NCBI GenBank assembly: GCA_013398615.1
Contig: VZSR01000680.1
Coordinates: 417,852-481,851 of the forward strand
Direction of reading: 5' to 3'
From: Brachypodius melanocephalos
Lineage: Eukaryota; Chordata; Aves; Passeriformes; Pycnonotidae
Length of the DNA stretch: 64,000 bases
Shown here: positions 24,280 to 35,765 of the stretch, in pieces
Position numbering within the stretch: position 1 is the stretch's first letter
Layout of the letters: every line of letters begins with the position of its first letter
Made by a program: the position numbers and the translations under genes
Notes under the pieces: generated by a model
The model's input: the letters and a program-made list of their open reading frames with translations, nothing else
Told to the model about the DNA's origin: nothing
Database searches by the model: none

Positions 24280-24960
24280 GTGCCCCCTTTTCCTGCCCAT
24301 AGAGGTAGCATTTCCTCCAGCCTCCCAGCGCTGCCTGGATCGCGCTTCCCTTCTCCGTCTTTTCTGGTTCTGCACATCAAAACGTGATTAAAATCATTAT
24401 ATCCCTATCTATATCGCGCTGTCTGTTTTCCTTTTAATTAGGTTGTAAAACAATTAGTTACCACCATGTCTCTCTCTTCCCCCTCTCCTCTTTTTTTGTG
24501 GCTCCCCCTGTGCGCCCAGAGCTGTTTGTTCTCCCCGGGCGGGGAGGAGGGGGCCCTACCGTCTTGCTTTATTTACAGCAGGGTGAAGGTCAGATATAAA
24601 CAGTTTTTGTTCTTGTGCTGTTGCTTTCTTTTGTGACCTATCCTGCATTGTTTGGCTTTTTTCCTCCCCCGTGCTTTGAAGTGCCGCACACCAGGTGTTC
24701 CTGTTCTGAATTACACATGAAAGGACCACATCCCTGGACTAATTAACTAGTAAACTGCACCCGCCTCCCCTGGGTTTAATTGATGCCGTTCTTAAAAGGG
24801 GAAGCCAGTTTCTTATTTCTCCTGATTTCACACTGTAGTCATCTCCTCTTTATCTCCCTAAACGCAGAAGATACTCTTGAATTTCTCACTCCCAGGCCAC
24901 ACGGTGCTTAATATGTCTTCTCTTTTCACAATTAATAAAACAATTATGCTGTACAAATCT
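24280..24960. promoter_or_regulatory. Candidate conserved non-coding element
   Basis: Repeat-free block with several CpGs (atcgcgct occurs twice in related form, at about 24338 and 24413), a short GC-rich segment (ctccccgggcgggg, about 24531-24544), many ATTA/TAAT cores (cctttttaattagg-like, attaactagt, gtttaattgatg) and pyrimidine tracts. It shows no open frame longer than chance. The mix of AT-rich homeodomain cores and retained CpG resembles a developmental enhancer. Function is inferred from texture only. Confidence 0.35.
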
Positions 24961-27900
24961 TTTTGAAAGAAATCCTTCACCTTTTTTTTTTTTTTTCATT
25001 TTTTTCCTTTTCCTTTGACTCCTAATTTCTTTGTGTCTGATGGTTGCAGCCTCTCTGGGGAGGGCAGCATGCAGAACTTCGCTGCTCCCCGAGAGATGGA
25101 AGATCCAGTATCTTGCTGCTAATTATTTTACTTGATAGTGTTGACCCACCAAAAGCATTGGTGTATGCCAACATCTTTGGTGTATGGCCAATGAGCCATT
25201 CCATGGCTCACAGTTTCTTTCCTGGGGCAGCATTTCCTGCAATGTAATGAGCAGGAATTTTGTGATTTCTTTGTTCGGCCTGGTGGATGCCCCTCTGTGG
25301 CAGGGTGGGCCATGCTGATGGCAGAAAACTGTGAAAAATGGTCAAAACCAGTTTAGAATTAGCAAGCCTAGGTCAAAACCAGCTCATTTCTGTGGGCCCT
25401 CTAAAACTGCTCAGTGCAGGTTTTATGTTAAGTGGATACAGACCCATCTGAGGGCCAATCTGAGCAGAACGCAGGAGACACTGGAGAAGGAGGTTGACAT
25501 GGGGCACTCACTGTGGCACGTACCCAAATTGGGTTGTGTGTGTATGAAAGCTATATAGATACTGCTTCTTACATTCCAGCTGTGTCCTGAACCAGGTAAA
25601 GGATATTTTGGGCAGAACTGGTGGCCCCCAGGTGTGTATTCACACTCAGGGTCCTTGCACAATGTGGGGCTGTGCCAGTCCTGGGGCACAGGGAGGTCCC
25701 AGAGTGGTGCTGCTGTGGTTGGGGGGGCAGAGAAACTCCAGCCATGAGCATTTGTGTGAAGGTTGATTCCTGTTGAGACGGCAGAGAAACACCAGCCATA
25801 AGCATTTGTGTGAGGGTTGATTCCTGTTAGGTGTTTTTACCCCTTGAATGTGCTATTTGTGTCTTGCTGGTGCTTTGACCTTTAGAGGTGCTGAGGATGA
25901 TTTCATTCTCAGAAATTACCCCAGTAGGTAATGTCTTGAAACGTTTAGGTTTATGGTTAGGGTATGTTTGTCTTATATGTTTTTTCACTCATCCTGAACA
26001 TCCTGTATCCTCTATTAATTGAAGTCTTTGTTAAGTCCAGTGAATTCTTTCCTCTGATTTCAGTCAGAGCTACTCCCTATGCATTTGATTTGAGTTGTTT
26101 TCAATTTCAAACTTAACAGCCCTTTGAAATAGAGGAAAAGGATTCAGGAAACCAGAAAGTGAGTGGGATACAGCAATATTTTTAATAACTTAAAAGACAT
26201 TTCTCTAGGTAGATGATGTAGTGTAGGAATGTAGGAGAGTATCACATACCTGCCTCTTTCTTGGGTACCTGGCAGATGGAAAGCTGAAACACTTTGCTGT
26301 TTCAGATGTGGGACCTGAATATTATTCAGGTGTATATTTTCTTCAGGGCAAAAGGTATTTCTTGAAGACAGTAACTACCGAGTAACAGTTTTGTGTCAAA
26401 TTAAGGATGGCACAGAGAAATGGGAGCTTTGCTGGTAATGCCACAGGGTTTTGGATTAGGAACTTGGTGGTGTTGATGTAAAATATAGCAAGAACATGCT
26501 GCTTTCCTTGGAAATCATGGCATTGTGCTCAGTGATGATGTGAATTAAGACTGCAGTGGCGCTGCAATCGGGTTTTGTTGCCGAAGATCCCACAAGATTC
26601 TCCAGTCTTCCTTCCCACCATGCAGAAGCTGTGTTGTTTTGGAGTTTTTTTCTGACAATAACCAGCAAAGTCATCGCTTTGTTCTCCCTGGGAAGGGTAA
26701 GTTTTACACTTTTGTAGGGTAGAAAGTGGCTTTTGTGGATCATGTGATTTCCCAGAGCACAATGGGAGCTCAGGCTTTGGAGTATCCCAGTTGGCACTGG
26801 GGGACAGACCTTAGAGCAATTAACTGTAAATTGACTGAAGCTTATATGTCAAAGTCAGCCTGAACTTTAATTAACATGCAGCCTAAGACAGGTATTTTTG
26901 TATTCTAAAACACACACACAGACAAAAAAAGCAGGGAATTCACCTACTTTTAGCAGAAGGTAAATGTAGAACTTTTGCCTTCATAAGCTTCATAGCTCCT
27001 TGAAATCCATGCCTTGCTGTCTTGATTTAATCAGCTTGAAATCTGGAGCCTCTTTTGCATTATATTTGATTGCTTAGATTTAGTATTTCCTGAATTCTTA
27101 ATTTTATCTTAATCAGTTTTTGCTAAAATTTGCAGTAAGTTCCCTTTCAGGGAAATTCTGCTTTAAAAAAAAATACTTTCAACCTGGTTATTATTTTCTA
27201 GCAAAGATGTTTTCAGCTTAGGGCAGATACAAATGAAAACTCAAAAAAGACATTTTATTGCCAAAAAAGCACTGGTATAATTCAAAAGCACCTCTTGCTA
27301 AATCATTTGTGAGTGTCTCATCAAAAGCATAGGATATGGTTTTGTTAGCGCAGATCATGGCTTTGAGAATGGTTGTCATGCACCTTCTTAATCTTAGTCA
27401 TTTTAACCCTTTTCCAATTTTTTCTACCTTTCCCTCCGAGCTCTGAGGTTCTGTAATTTTTTGCTGCCTTCCCCTTCAAAGGCAAGTTTGCCAGTATTTT
27501 TATGATTAACTTTTATATGTCTGAGTTTTTCAAAACACTATCAGGTTATAATGTAGTGTTTAAAAGCCCATACTCATCTTTTTTTATTAATCCTACCTTT
27601 CTTTATGAAACCTGAAAGTCCACTTTACATTTCAGCTTTTATTTTATTTCATCCTTCGGAAAAAAAGAGAAAGAGAATGGCATAGAATTTTAATTTTAAG
27701 AAAAAACTTGCAGCGGCTCCTGTTTTTGTAATCTGGCAACTAACTGAGCTAGTTTCAAAGAAATAACAGTCACAGGAAGTGTATTTTTCTAACTGTTTTA
27801 TTTTTTCTTATCTCTTAATCATAATATCTAGAGATGTGACATAATGACTCTATGAACTTAAAGGAAAAAAGATATGTGGATTTTGTTGGTGGCGTTTAAA

Positions 27901-28289
27901 GAAGAAGCTAGCAATGTTTCTGCTTATAAAACATTTTATTTTAAAGTCATCCCTTGTTCCACCAGTTTAGATGTCAGGCTTAAGGCTTAGCATTTCCACT
28001 TGCGTGATGGTTGGAGAACAGGAAAACGCTAATGTAACTTAATGTGTAAAAATCAAGGTATAGTTACTGTTACGCTGCTAGCTTAGAATGGATGAAAGTT
28101 GATATCTTATATATAATTGTATTTTGGCACTTTACTCTTTCTAGCTGGCCCCTCTCTCTAAATATCTCCTACCTCTTTCTCGTTGTTCTCTCCCAGAGCA
28201 CACCTCTGGATCTCCCGACTGTGTGATATGAGGAGAATGTACTGAGCTCTCACTTGCACTCAGATGAAAGACCTGATTTGTTAATTTGA
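24961..28289. other. Unique intergenic DNA
   Basis: A T15 run lies at about 24983-24997 and a 54-bp tandem duplication at 25727-25833 (listed separately). The GC-richer stretch 25040-25830 may be part of an old LTR or another repeat, since it differs in composition from its surroundings. I find no LTR termini, polyadenylation signal pair or primer-binding site to support that. Short (CA)n at about 26911-26923. Confidence 0.5.
25727..25833. repeat. Tandem duplication, 54-bp unit, two copies
   Basis: Copy 1 (25727-25780) and copy 2 (25781-25833) both begin gcagagaaac, continue ccagccat and agcatttgtgtga, and end gttgattcctgtt. They differ at a handful of positions. The period is a multiple of three, so a minus-strand frame reads the same short peptide twice, but that follows from the duplication and is not evidence of coding. 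Confidence 0.9.
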
Positions 28290-28660
28290 GCTCCTTTCAA
28301 AAACAAGACCTAAATTAAGTATTATCTTAATCAGCAATAAAATACATTCTTTCAATTACTTGTTTCGCTGACTTATTAACAGAACTCTAAATAGTTTCAG
28401 CGAGTATTGTTGTAATTGTTTCCTCCTTTGATTTTCATTTCCTCAGTTGTCATCATCTCCTGGCAGCGGCGGCAGCTGTAAAGCAGATCTTTCAACAGCC
28501 TTGTTAATTGTGTAGAAATTAATCTGATTTCAAACCCCTTATTGGTACAGATTCGTGTGCCTTGATGTGCCTGTGCCTGCTCACCTCTTTCACTCAGCAT
28601 TTTCTTCCCATGCCAATCTAATCTTCAGGTTGGGTCATTATCTCCCCTCGTTTATTGCTG
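28290..28660. promoter_or_regulatory. Candidate conserved non-coding element
   Basis: Repeat-free, with AATTA/TAAT cores, a short GGCAGCGGCGGCAGCTG segment around 28462-28478 with an E-box (CAGCTG), a ccttgttaattgtg run, and several CpGs otherwise rare here. No open frame beyond a 67-codon chance frame. The texture resembles a vertebrate enhancer. Confidence 0.3.
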
Positions 28661-31600
28661 TGTCCTTATCAAGTGCACTGGGTTCCTCCGTGGAAATACA
28701 GAAGCTTATGTGAAATAGCTCATATGTCTGTAAGAAACTTTGCTTTTCAGCCAATTTGTGTCCCTTTTATTTACTTCCATTCTGCGTATGGAAGAGGAGA
28801 CAGTGTGAGTTATATACGTGCATCTCTATCAAAGTGTTGCAGTTTTCTTGTCCTGTTACCTACTGCCATAAATCAGGGGATATCCTTACGAGCTGGGGGT
28901 ACCACACTCACACTCCCTGAAATACTGCCCACCTATTGGCCGGATGATGTCACCAAAATAGTCCTGAGGCTTTACTCTTGAGGTTTTAATAGGTTGTACT
29001 CTTGAGAAGCTCTCAGGTGAGCTGAAACTGCATAATGGCCAATGTTCATGTTGTGCTGGCAGCCATCTGTGTTTTCCTAAGGTTCCTTTGTAAACAATTA
29101 AAAAAACCTCTAAAAATAAATGACATATTAAATATTCTTCTGTTATAAGGGAAAAGATACTGTTGTAGCTTTCCATAACTCTACAAAGAATACTGAAAAG
29201 AAAGTTTTCATGCAGTTATTGGCATATTCCACTAAGCAAATTAGAGGGTTATTGTTATGTAATCTAAGTATTATAATAAGATGTATACAACTGAACAATA
29301 GACTCTTTTTGTAATCCTATTTGTGATCTTCATGGGTTTTGCAGTACCAGAAATTAATTTTAGCATGGTATCTTAATTCCCAGACTGTCACCTGCATACC
29401 TTAATTTTTCTGCCTGCAATGAAATGTTACCTCTTCCTGTCATCTACAGCAGCGCTCTGGTAAAGAGCAGCATCCTCTCATCATGTTTGTGACATGATAA
29501 CTTAAACATCATTATGTGAGAGCTCTGCATTTTCTTTAGGATAAGCACTGACAGAGAAGGTTTAAAATTTTATCATTTTAATGATGATAAAACTACAGGT
29601 TCTGTATGACAATACAAGTGGCAGAGGCAGGCAGAGCTTTTTCAGCTTCAGTGAGATTTGGGTCAAGTTCTTAAAAGAAGTTCAAATTGAAGCTGTCCTC
29701 TGTACACATGTACCTGTCAGTAAAATGTGCAGCAGTTCTGTTGTGGGGAGGAACTGGAGGTGTGGAGCCCCTGCACTGGCTGGATGATGACTAGAGTGAG
29801 ATTAGTGTTCTTGTTCTTTAAAGCCCTTCTTCAGTGGCTGTTGGATGGATGAGAGATGAAGGCTGAGTGTTTTCTTCCTCTCTTGCTGTCATGTAAAGTC
29901 AGGCATCTGGGGAAGAAACTTCACATGCAGTTCAGGCTCGTGAATACGTAAAAAATAAAAGTTTTAACAATGATTTTATTTGCAGAGTTGCGCTTTATCT
30001 CATTATTTGAAATGCAAACAGCAACATGAGAAAAAAAAATCAAAAACTTCCAGTGAAAATGCTATTTGGGATTCATAAATAAACTCTCCATGAAAATCTC
30101 AGACTCAAATCCCATCAGAATAGACTTAGCCTTTCAGCCCTATGAGAAAGATAAATTGAGTATCATGCAGCTTAAAACTAGCATTTCTTCTGTGTGGGAA
30201 TTATAAAATCAGTGTCCCATCTTTCATGTTTCAACAATGATGATTTTTTTATTTGGGAGAATAACAGTTCTTCCTTGCACTAGCTGAAAGTTTTATTTCA
30301 GTGCTCATGTATGTGCTGTATTTATTTGCAAAAGACTTCACATCTGTCCAGATGAGAAGATAGGTCATAGTGTTGAATGATAAAGATAAAAGAAGAGACA
30401 AATTGAAAATTCATGTGAAATGCAGTCTTTCGCCAGTGACTACTGGTTTGAGCTCTGTACATACAACTTGAACCAAAGCACAGAACTGCAGAACAACCCC
30501 ATGCTAAGGCACCCCTTCAGTCACTGTGCTGGCATTTTCCTGCCAGCCTTGAATTTGTGATCTCAGTGCTGGTAGCAGTGGAGGTGTGGCTGCAGCCTTA
30601 TGCATATGGAGACTTCCTCATAGAAAAATACTCTTGAATGTGTAAAGGGCAATCTTGGAGTATTAAACTTGTAGTTTGTGTGTGAGCACACCTGCATGCC
30701 CATGCCAAGGCTTAAGGTTCCTTTCAAAGAGCAGAGGGCTTGGGCTACATGAATGTTTTCAGTGATGTGCTTGGGGTTGATGACAGTACTGCAAAGCAGT
30801 CTTGCTGAGGTTGATACTTCTCTTTGCCTCAGCTTCCCTGCACAGACAGAAAACAGTCTTGGTCTCATGTTTATGGTGCTGTAAGGTGACAGAAATGAGG
30901 AGGCCTTGTGGGGTGGTACTGAAATGTCATTTTTATCACAAGTATCATATCTCTCATTGGTCTTGTAAATCTCTTTCAGGTGCTTAAGCTAAGCTAATAA
31001 TAGAAACTTGTTTTCCCTGAGTACAGATATGTACCTGAAGCAAACAGTTTTCCCTGCCTTAGATGCTGGTTTTCTTGGATGTTTTCTCTGCATTCATTGA
31101 AGGAGTGATTGCCTGAAACTCGACACTAACTTTCAGATTGTCAATTAGGCAGAACCAGGAAAGTCCTTCAGATTCGTCACCTCAGGTGTTTGTATTTTTC
31201 CTTCTTCTAGCTGCCACATATGTATTATAAGCCAAGGAGTCTAAAACAGGACTTAAAATAGTTGGGCTTTTTTTTTCAGATAGAAACTTGTTTGTCTTGT
31301 TTTGCCACTTTTTCATTAAATCTATATAAAACCAGTGTTGGACAGCTACAGGTTCACTCAGACAACATCCCTGTGCAGAGACAAGATACTACTGTGTGAC
31401 TGACCCATACTCTGTAGGATTTGGGAAAGAGTAGAAGCCAAAATTCTCAGATACTTTGAAGCTTCTTCACTACATGAGGAGTTTGAAACTCCTTTATAAG
31501 GTTGATTTATCCATGGCAGCCTATGCTAATACATTGCTTCTTCCTTGCAAATGCCTGCTTAGTGTCTCTGCGGAACACTTGGAAAATCTGAAATATCTTT

Positions 31601-32329
31601 GAAGGGATCATGAGGGCTGCCAGATGATATCAGATGAGTCAGAGGTCTGTTACTTAAAAGGAATCCTGCAGGACTCCTGTTTCACTGGTTTCCATTCTCC
31701 TCTGGTCTCCACTGGAGACTAATGGACTAATTGGGCTAAAATATTACTCAAATGAAGCTGCTGCCCTTTCCTAAACTAAAAGGGGTTACTGAGCCACTGT
31801 TGTAATTTAGTTATTCAACACAGAAGAAATGAAGAATAAATTAGTTATAAATATGCGTGGGATGGCTTTTTATTATACAGTCTGCTCAGTGTTATTTTGC
31901 AGTAGGTGCTCTGTTGAAAACAGACAAACTTTGTGAAATAGAGCTGGTGCAAAGTACTGAGCTGGGATCTGCATGACAAAACCTGCGTGGTTTTAAGCTT
32001 TTCCCACCAGCACTATCCTGCATATACAGCATGCTTGGCTCGTGCAAAAGTCAGGACTAAATTTCAGCTTGAGTTTTATTCCTAGGCTCAGATTTTGAGC
32101 ACCCAGATTTAGTTTGATCTATATTGGGGAGGGGGGTCGTCTTGTGTTTGTCTAAGTGTGTGGGATGCACCAGATAAGACTCTGCAGGGTGATTCTGTGA
32201 ACACAAATCTGCTTGCACTGCTGACAGAAAATACTCTGGATGTTGTCTGCCAGAACTCTACAGGGAAAATGAGGGATGGGGAGTGTGTCCCAGGAGCTGA
32301 CTTAACTTCCAGTGTCAGTAGGAAAGGAG
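28661..32329. other. Unique intergenic DNA
   Basis: No supported gene, RNA or repeat. A plus-strand frame at 28655-28981 (108 codons) and a minus-strand frame at 30563-30868 (101 codons) have no recognisable domain. Otherwise AT-rich with low CpG. Confidence 0.55.
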
Positions 32330-33180
32330 AGAATAAATCAACAAAATGTGGAGCATCAAATTGTCAGGACCGGACAGTATTCATCCATGACTAGTAAAGG
32401 AATTCTGATATGAAATAGACACCCTAACAGACCATTTGGAGGAAACAACTGCAAAGAATAGGGTTAGTAAACACAAAGACAAATATGCTGTTTTGCAGAA
32501 GAGTTAATGTGGTTTCTGTTAACAGAAGTTGTGTTTCACAGATTACTGCAGCTCTGCAGAGGAGTCAGGGAGAGATCCTGGTGTTATCTGCTTTGATTTG
32601 AAAAGGCATTCAACAGGTCTCTCACCAAAGGCTCCTGCAAAAACTTAGCTGTCATGAGATAAGGACTAAGAGTCTCTCTGGATAAAAAATTGGCTAAAGG
32701 GTAGGAAACAAAGGGCAGTAATAAATAGACAGTTTTGACAGTGTAAGGAACCAGTGGCGTAGCTCACAGGATGCGTGTGCTGCTGGGGTATCTGTTGCTC
32801 AGCAGATATTGTAAATGATCTGAGAAGGGAAAATGGAAAAAAGGTTGCAGCTTTTAACAGGTTATTCAAGGAGTTGGAACCAAAACAGATTGCAGAGAAG
32901 GATCTCGCTGAAACCAAGACAGATTGCAGAGAAGGAACTCACATTAGTGAGTGACTGCTTGGAAAAATTAATGGCAGGTAAAAATCTGGGTGTATAAATT
33001 GTGAAGTAATGCATATGGGGAAAAATAATTCTAATTTTGCATACAGAGTGGTGAACTGTAAACTAGTTTTCCACTCAAGAATGTCAGCTCACTGCGTAGC
33101 ACCAATGAATAAAACAAGTGGCATGCTAAGAGTTTTTAGGAAAGGAACAGTGAACAGTATTATGCCACTGTATTTATATC
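32330..33180 (+). pseudogene. Ancient CR1/L3-type LINE, reverse-transcriptase fossil
   Basis: On the plus strand the order follows the ORF2 of the old CR1/L3 LINE group: aggaccggacagtattcatc (counterpart of a PGPDGIHP-type segment), then catttggaggaaac, then atgtggtttctg (the QHGF region), then tttgatttgaaaaggcattc and ctctcaccaaaggctcctgc (the DFQKAFDKVPHQRL block of reverse transcriptase), then ggctaaagggtaggaaacaaa (the NWLKDRKQ segment), then gtaaatgatctgagaa, gtaatgcatatggggaaaaa and tttttaggaaagg near the 3' side. Base-level similarity is clear, but indels shift the frame repeatedly and stops abound. The YADD-box region is not recognisable. A 34-bp-period tandem duplication at 32876-32940 (cagattgcagagaagga twice) arose after insertion. 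No 3' terminal repeat is seen. Long dead. Confidence 0.8.
32876..32940. repeat. Local tandem duplication, 34-bp period
   Basis: The segment around cagattgcagagaagga starts at 32886 and again at 32920, with similar flanks (accaaaa/accaag on the left, tctc/actc on the right). It lies inside the CR1/L3 fossil and is not part of the family consensus, so it is a later slippage or duplication event. Confidence 0.8.
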
Positions 33181-35099
33181 ATTATTATGTCCACTAGTGC
33201 TGTATCTATGATCCAACCACGTACAGGAGACTCTCTTACTTTCTGGCTGCTCTCTCCCCTGCCCCTATCTCCACAGTAGAAAAGATGGGGAAAAAAAAAA
33301 ACCCAAACAAAACAATCCACCAAGGACATCAGCATAACGCACTGATGAATTGCTGGAGGGTAGGAGGGTGTTCTGAGGAGATGCTGTGCTGTGACAGCCC
33401 TGATTTTGTATTCTCTCTTTACCATCCTGTAGCTCCTGCTCTGTTACGTCCCTCTTGTGTTACAATTTCCTGTGAGGTGTCAGTAGTTTAGGGTGCATGT
33501 ATGTATTCAAAGTCATTCCAAGTCTTTCCAAATCCTTGCCAATGGATTACAATTATCAGACTGCTTAGCCTAGTGTTATTAATGAACCTAATGTAGAGCC
33601 AGAAAAGCACCAACAGTTTATAGCTAGTGTGATACTTTAAAAAGAAAAATAGACTATATTATAATGTACCTTTATTTCTTTGGAAGATAAGAGGTTTCAA
33701 ACATTATGACACATGCAGACTAAAAGTTAAATGAAATATTTTGGTGGTCCAATGTGTTATAATAGCCACAGCCAAGATATATGAACTAATCAAGATTTAG
33801 ATCCAAGAGTTTGTAAAGAACCAGAGAGAAATGGCCAGAAGATCTAAAAGAGATCTAAGCTGAGAAATGCCAGGTACAAGTTAAAATAGCTCATTAAAAA
33901 CATCTATGTTAATAGGACCTTTCATCACCTAACTGAAAATGTCTTTTATATTTTACCTAGTCATTAACTCAATTGTTCATGATTCTGCTTCTGGTGTAAT
34001 AGGGGCTTTTAACAGGTTCTTTTTTGAAGGGAATATCATTTTTGCTTTGTTCACATAGTAATGCAGGATAATATATATTCCCATAATCTTGTTAATGCAT
34101 TGTCATATTTGAAAGACAAGATGTTGAAACTATGTATGAAAATATAAGAATGGAAGGATCTTTGCAGTGTTGGCATACAATGAAACTTATTTTCTATTCC
34201 TCAGTTCCTAGGCTCTAATTGGAGAGGGCTCCAGAGACTCTTGGGTATATACATGCAGCATAGTTGATTCTTGAGACAGGTCTCAAGCTGAGAGAAGAAA
34301 TGATGTTCAGAAATAGTTTTCAGGGAGTAAAATACACAGATTATTTTCATTGTAAGGTAAGATATATGATGGGGTCTCAACTGCAGGGCTGTAAGTTAAT
34401 TTGCAAACTGTATTAGACTTTTTTTGCACTAATTGCACTGATACTATGTTGTTTTGGTCTTGTTCTCATTTTTGTGTTATTTGAGAACTGCAGTTTGAAG
34501 AAGAGGAAGGCAATTGCACAAATAATTACTGAAACCAGAAGGAGCACTGCTCCCCCCTGCCCCAAAATATCCCTCTAAAAAACCCCCTAAGACCAATTTC
34601 TCTGTGGACAAAACTCTTGTCAGTGCTGTTAATACAAGCAATACTTGGAAGAGAAAGTGGGAAAAGCTGGGAGTGCAGCTGTCTGTAATTAATTGAAGAA
34701 ATGTTATAATCACTATTATTAGGACAACTCAAACAATAGTTTTGGCAAATATTTTTGTAGCAACTTATATCATCAATGAAGATGATCAGGCACAGCACGA
34801 GTATATTGCTGATGATCCAAGACAGTGGTGGGCAGAGGGTGATGGGCACACCCACAGCAGAAACCTGCCAAAGCCCCTCATCCTCCCCTCTCCTGGCGTG
34901 GCATTCCTGCTCTCTCATCCCGGGAAGGCTTCTCCAGCCGAGCAGGAGCGGTGCAGGGTGTGAATCGTGCCCCCATGCCGGCAGCCTGAGCGCTCTGTCC
35001 CGGCTGGGAAGGGCTCCCAGGTGTGGTCCCGGCTGCCGAGGGTCCTTCCCTCCCCTTCCCTCATCCATCCCTGCTCTGCTCGTGGCTGATCCCTCTCCC
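33181..35099. other. Unique DNA; GC-rich right part
   Basis: 33181-34480 is AT-rich with nothing recognised. 34490-35099 is richer in GC and open for 180 codons on the minus strand (34526-35068). That frame mixes a proline/arginine-rich start with a hydrophobic middle and matches no family I know. Frames on the plus strand overlap it. Without a promoter, splice sites or domain I do not call it a gene. A hairpin-capable cttgagac-ag-gtctcaag lies at about 34272-34289. Confidence 0.5.
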
Positions 35100-35300
35100 A
35101 GGGCATGGACAGCCCGTTCCAGCTGCGTGGCATTTCGGTGTTACCATAGCGATGAGCAGTGGACACCGCCGCCTTCCTCTCTTTAATTAAAGGACAGATG
35201 CAGGGAAAGCTGATCTCTCGGTGACCCTCTTTAAGCTGACATCAACACGCTAATTGTTTTCAATTCTTTCCTTCCCTCAGCAGTCGCAGCCCTGTGCTTT
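35100..35300. promoter_or_regulatory. Candidate regulatory block with X-box-like site
   Basis: A repeat-free stretch holding an X-box-like sequence (35140-35153, listed separately), tctttaattaaagg with back-to-back TAAT cores (about 35179-35192), cgctaattgttttcaat and several CpGs. The texture is enhancer- or promoter-like. No coding exon follows. Confidence 0.3.
35140..35153. promoter_or_regulatory. RFX X-box-like motif
   Basis: GTTACCATAGCGAT fits the pattern GTTRCCATRGYRAY, the imperfect palindrome bound by RFX factors, which drive ciliary and some immune genes. This is a full-length match with both half-sites recognisable. A single site does not prove function, and no transcription start is visible nearby. 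Confidence 0.35.
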
Positions 35301-35699
35301 GTTCCTACCAAGGTCTTGCCTCTGTTTAGGTTAAAGAGGCAGAAACTTTTCCCAGAGTTTCCCTGTGGGGACTATTCCAAGTAGTGGCTGCTTCAGAGCA
35401 ACTAAAATCTCTTCTCTCCATTGGCAGGGTGGGTACAGAGGAATGAATGCTCCTGCCCGAGACGGGAGACTTCTGGCTTTCCTCTGCTGAACAGTGCCAA
35501 GCAGGGATTTGCCTAGAGTATCCTGAAAAGTGGGTGGTTAGGAAACATAGGCATGCATCCTTCCTCATCCTCCATCCTACCTCACCTTGCACTGCTTTGG
35601 TCAAATCCTTGCTAAACAAACCAGGCAGTTGGGGCTGGGATGGATTTGACTGGAAGAATCTCCTGCCTTCTCATCCCGCTTCACCCTTTGACTCACAAA
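35301..35699. other. Unique intergenic DNA
   Basis: Short overlapping frames on both strands (97 codons minus at 35326-35619; 91 codons plus at 35447-35722) with no family resemblance. Nothing else recognised. Confidence 0.5.
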
Positions 35700-35765
35700 G
35701 CAGCCTCAGCTCTCTGCCTTAGTCTCCTCTTTTATGAAATGGCATTAAAATTGCTGTTTGTCTGT
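35700..35765 (+). mobile_element. MIR-like SINE fragment (sense)
   Basis: cagcctcagctctctgcctt, then agtctcctcttttatgaaat, then ggcattaaaattgctg follows the MIR sense core ACCTCTCTGTGCCTCAGTTTCCTCATCTGTAAAATGG and then GATAAAAATTGC-like sequence. Only about 65 bases remain, so confidence is moderate. Confidence 0.5.

Noticed and set aside
25040..25830. Possible old LTR or endogenous retrovirus remnant
   Set aside because: The composition differs from its surroundings, but I could find no TG...CA termini, paired LTRs, polyadenylation signal in place or primer-binding site.
34272..34289. Small hairpin with 8-base arms (cttgagac / gtctcaag)
   Set aside because: About one such hairpin is expected by chance in a window this size; no terminator or miRNA-like context.
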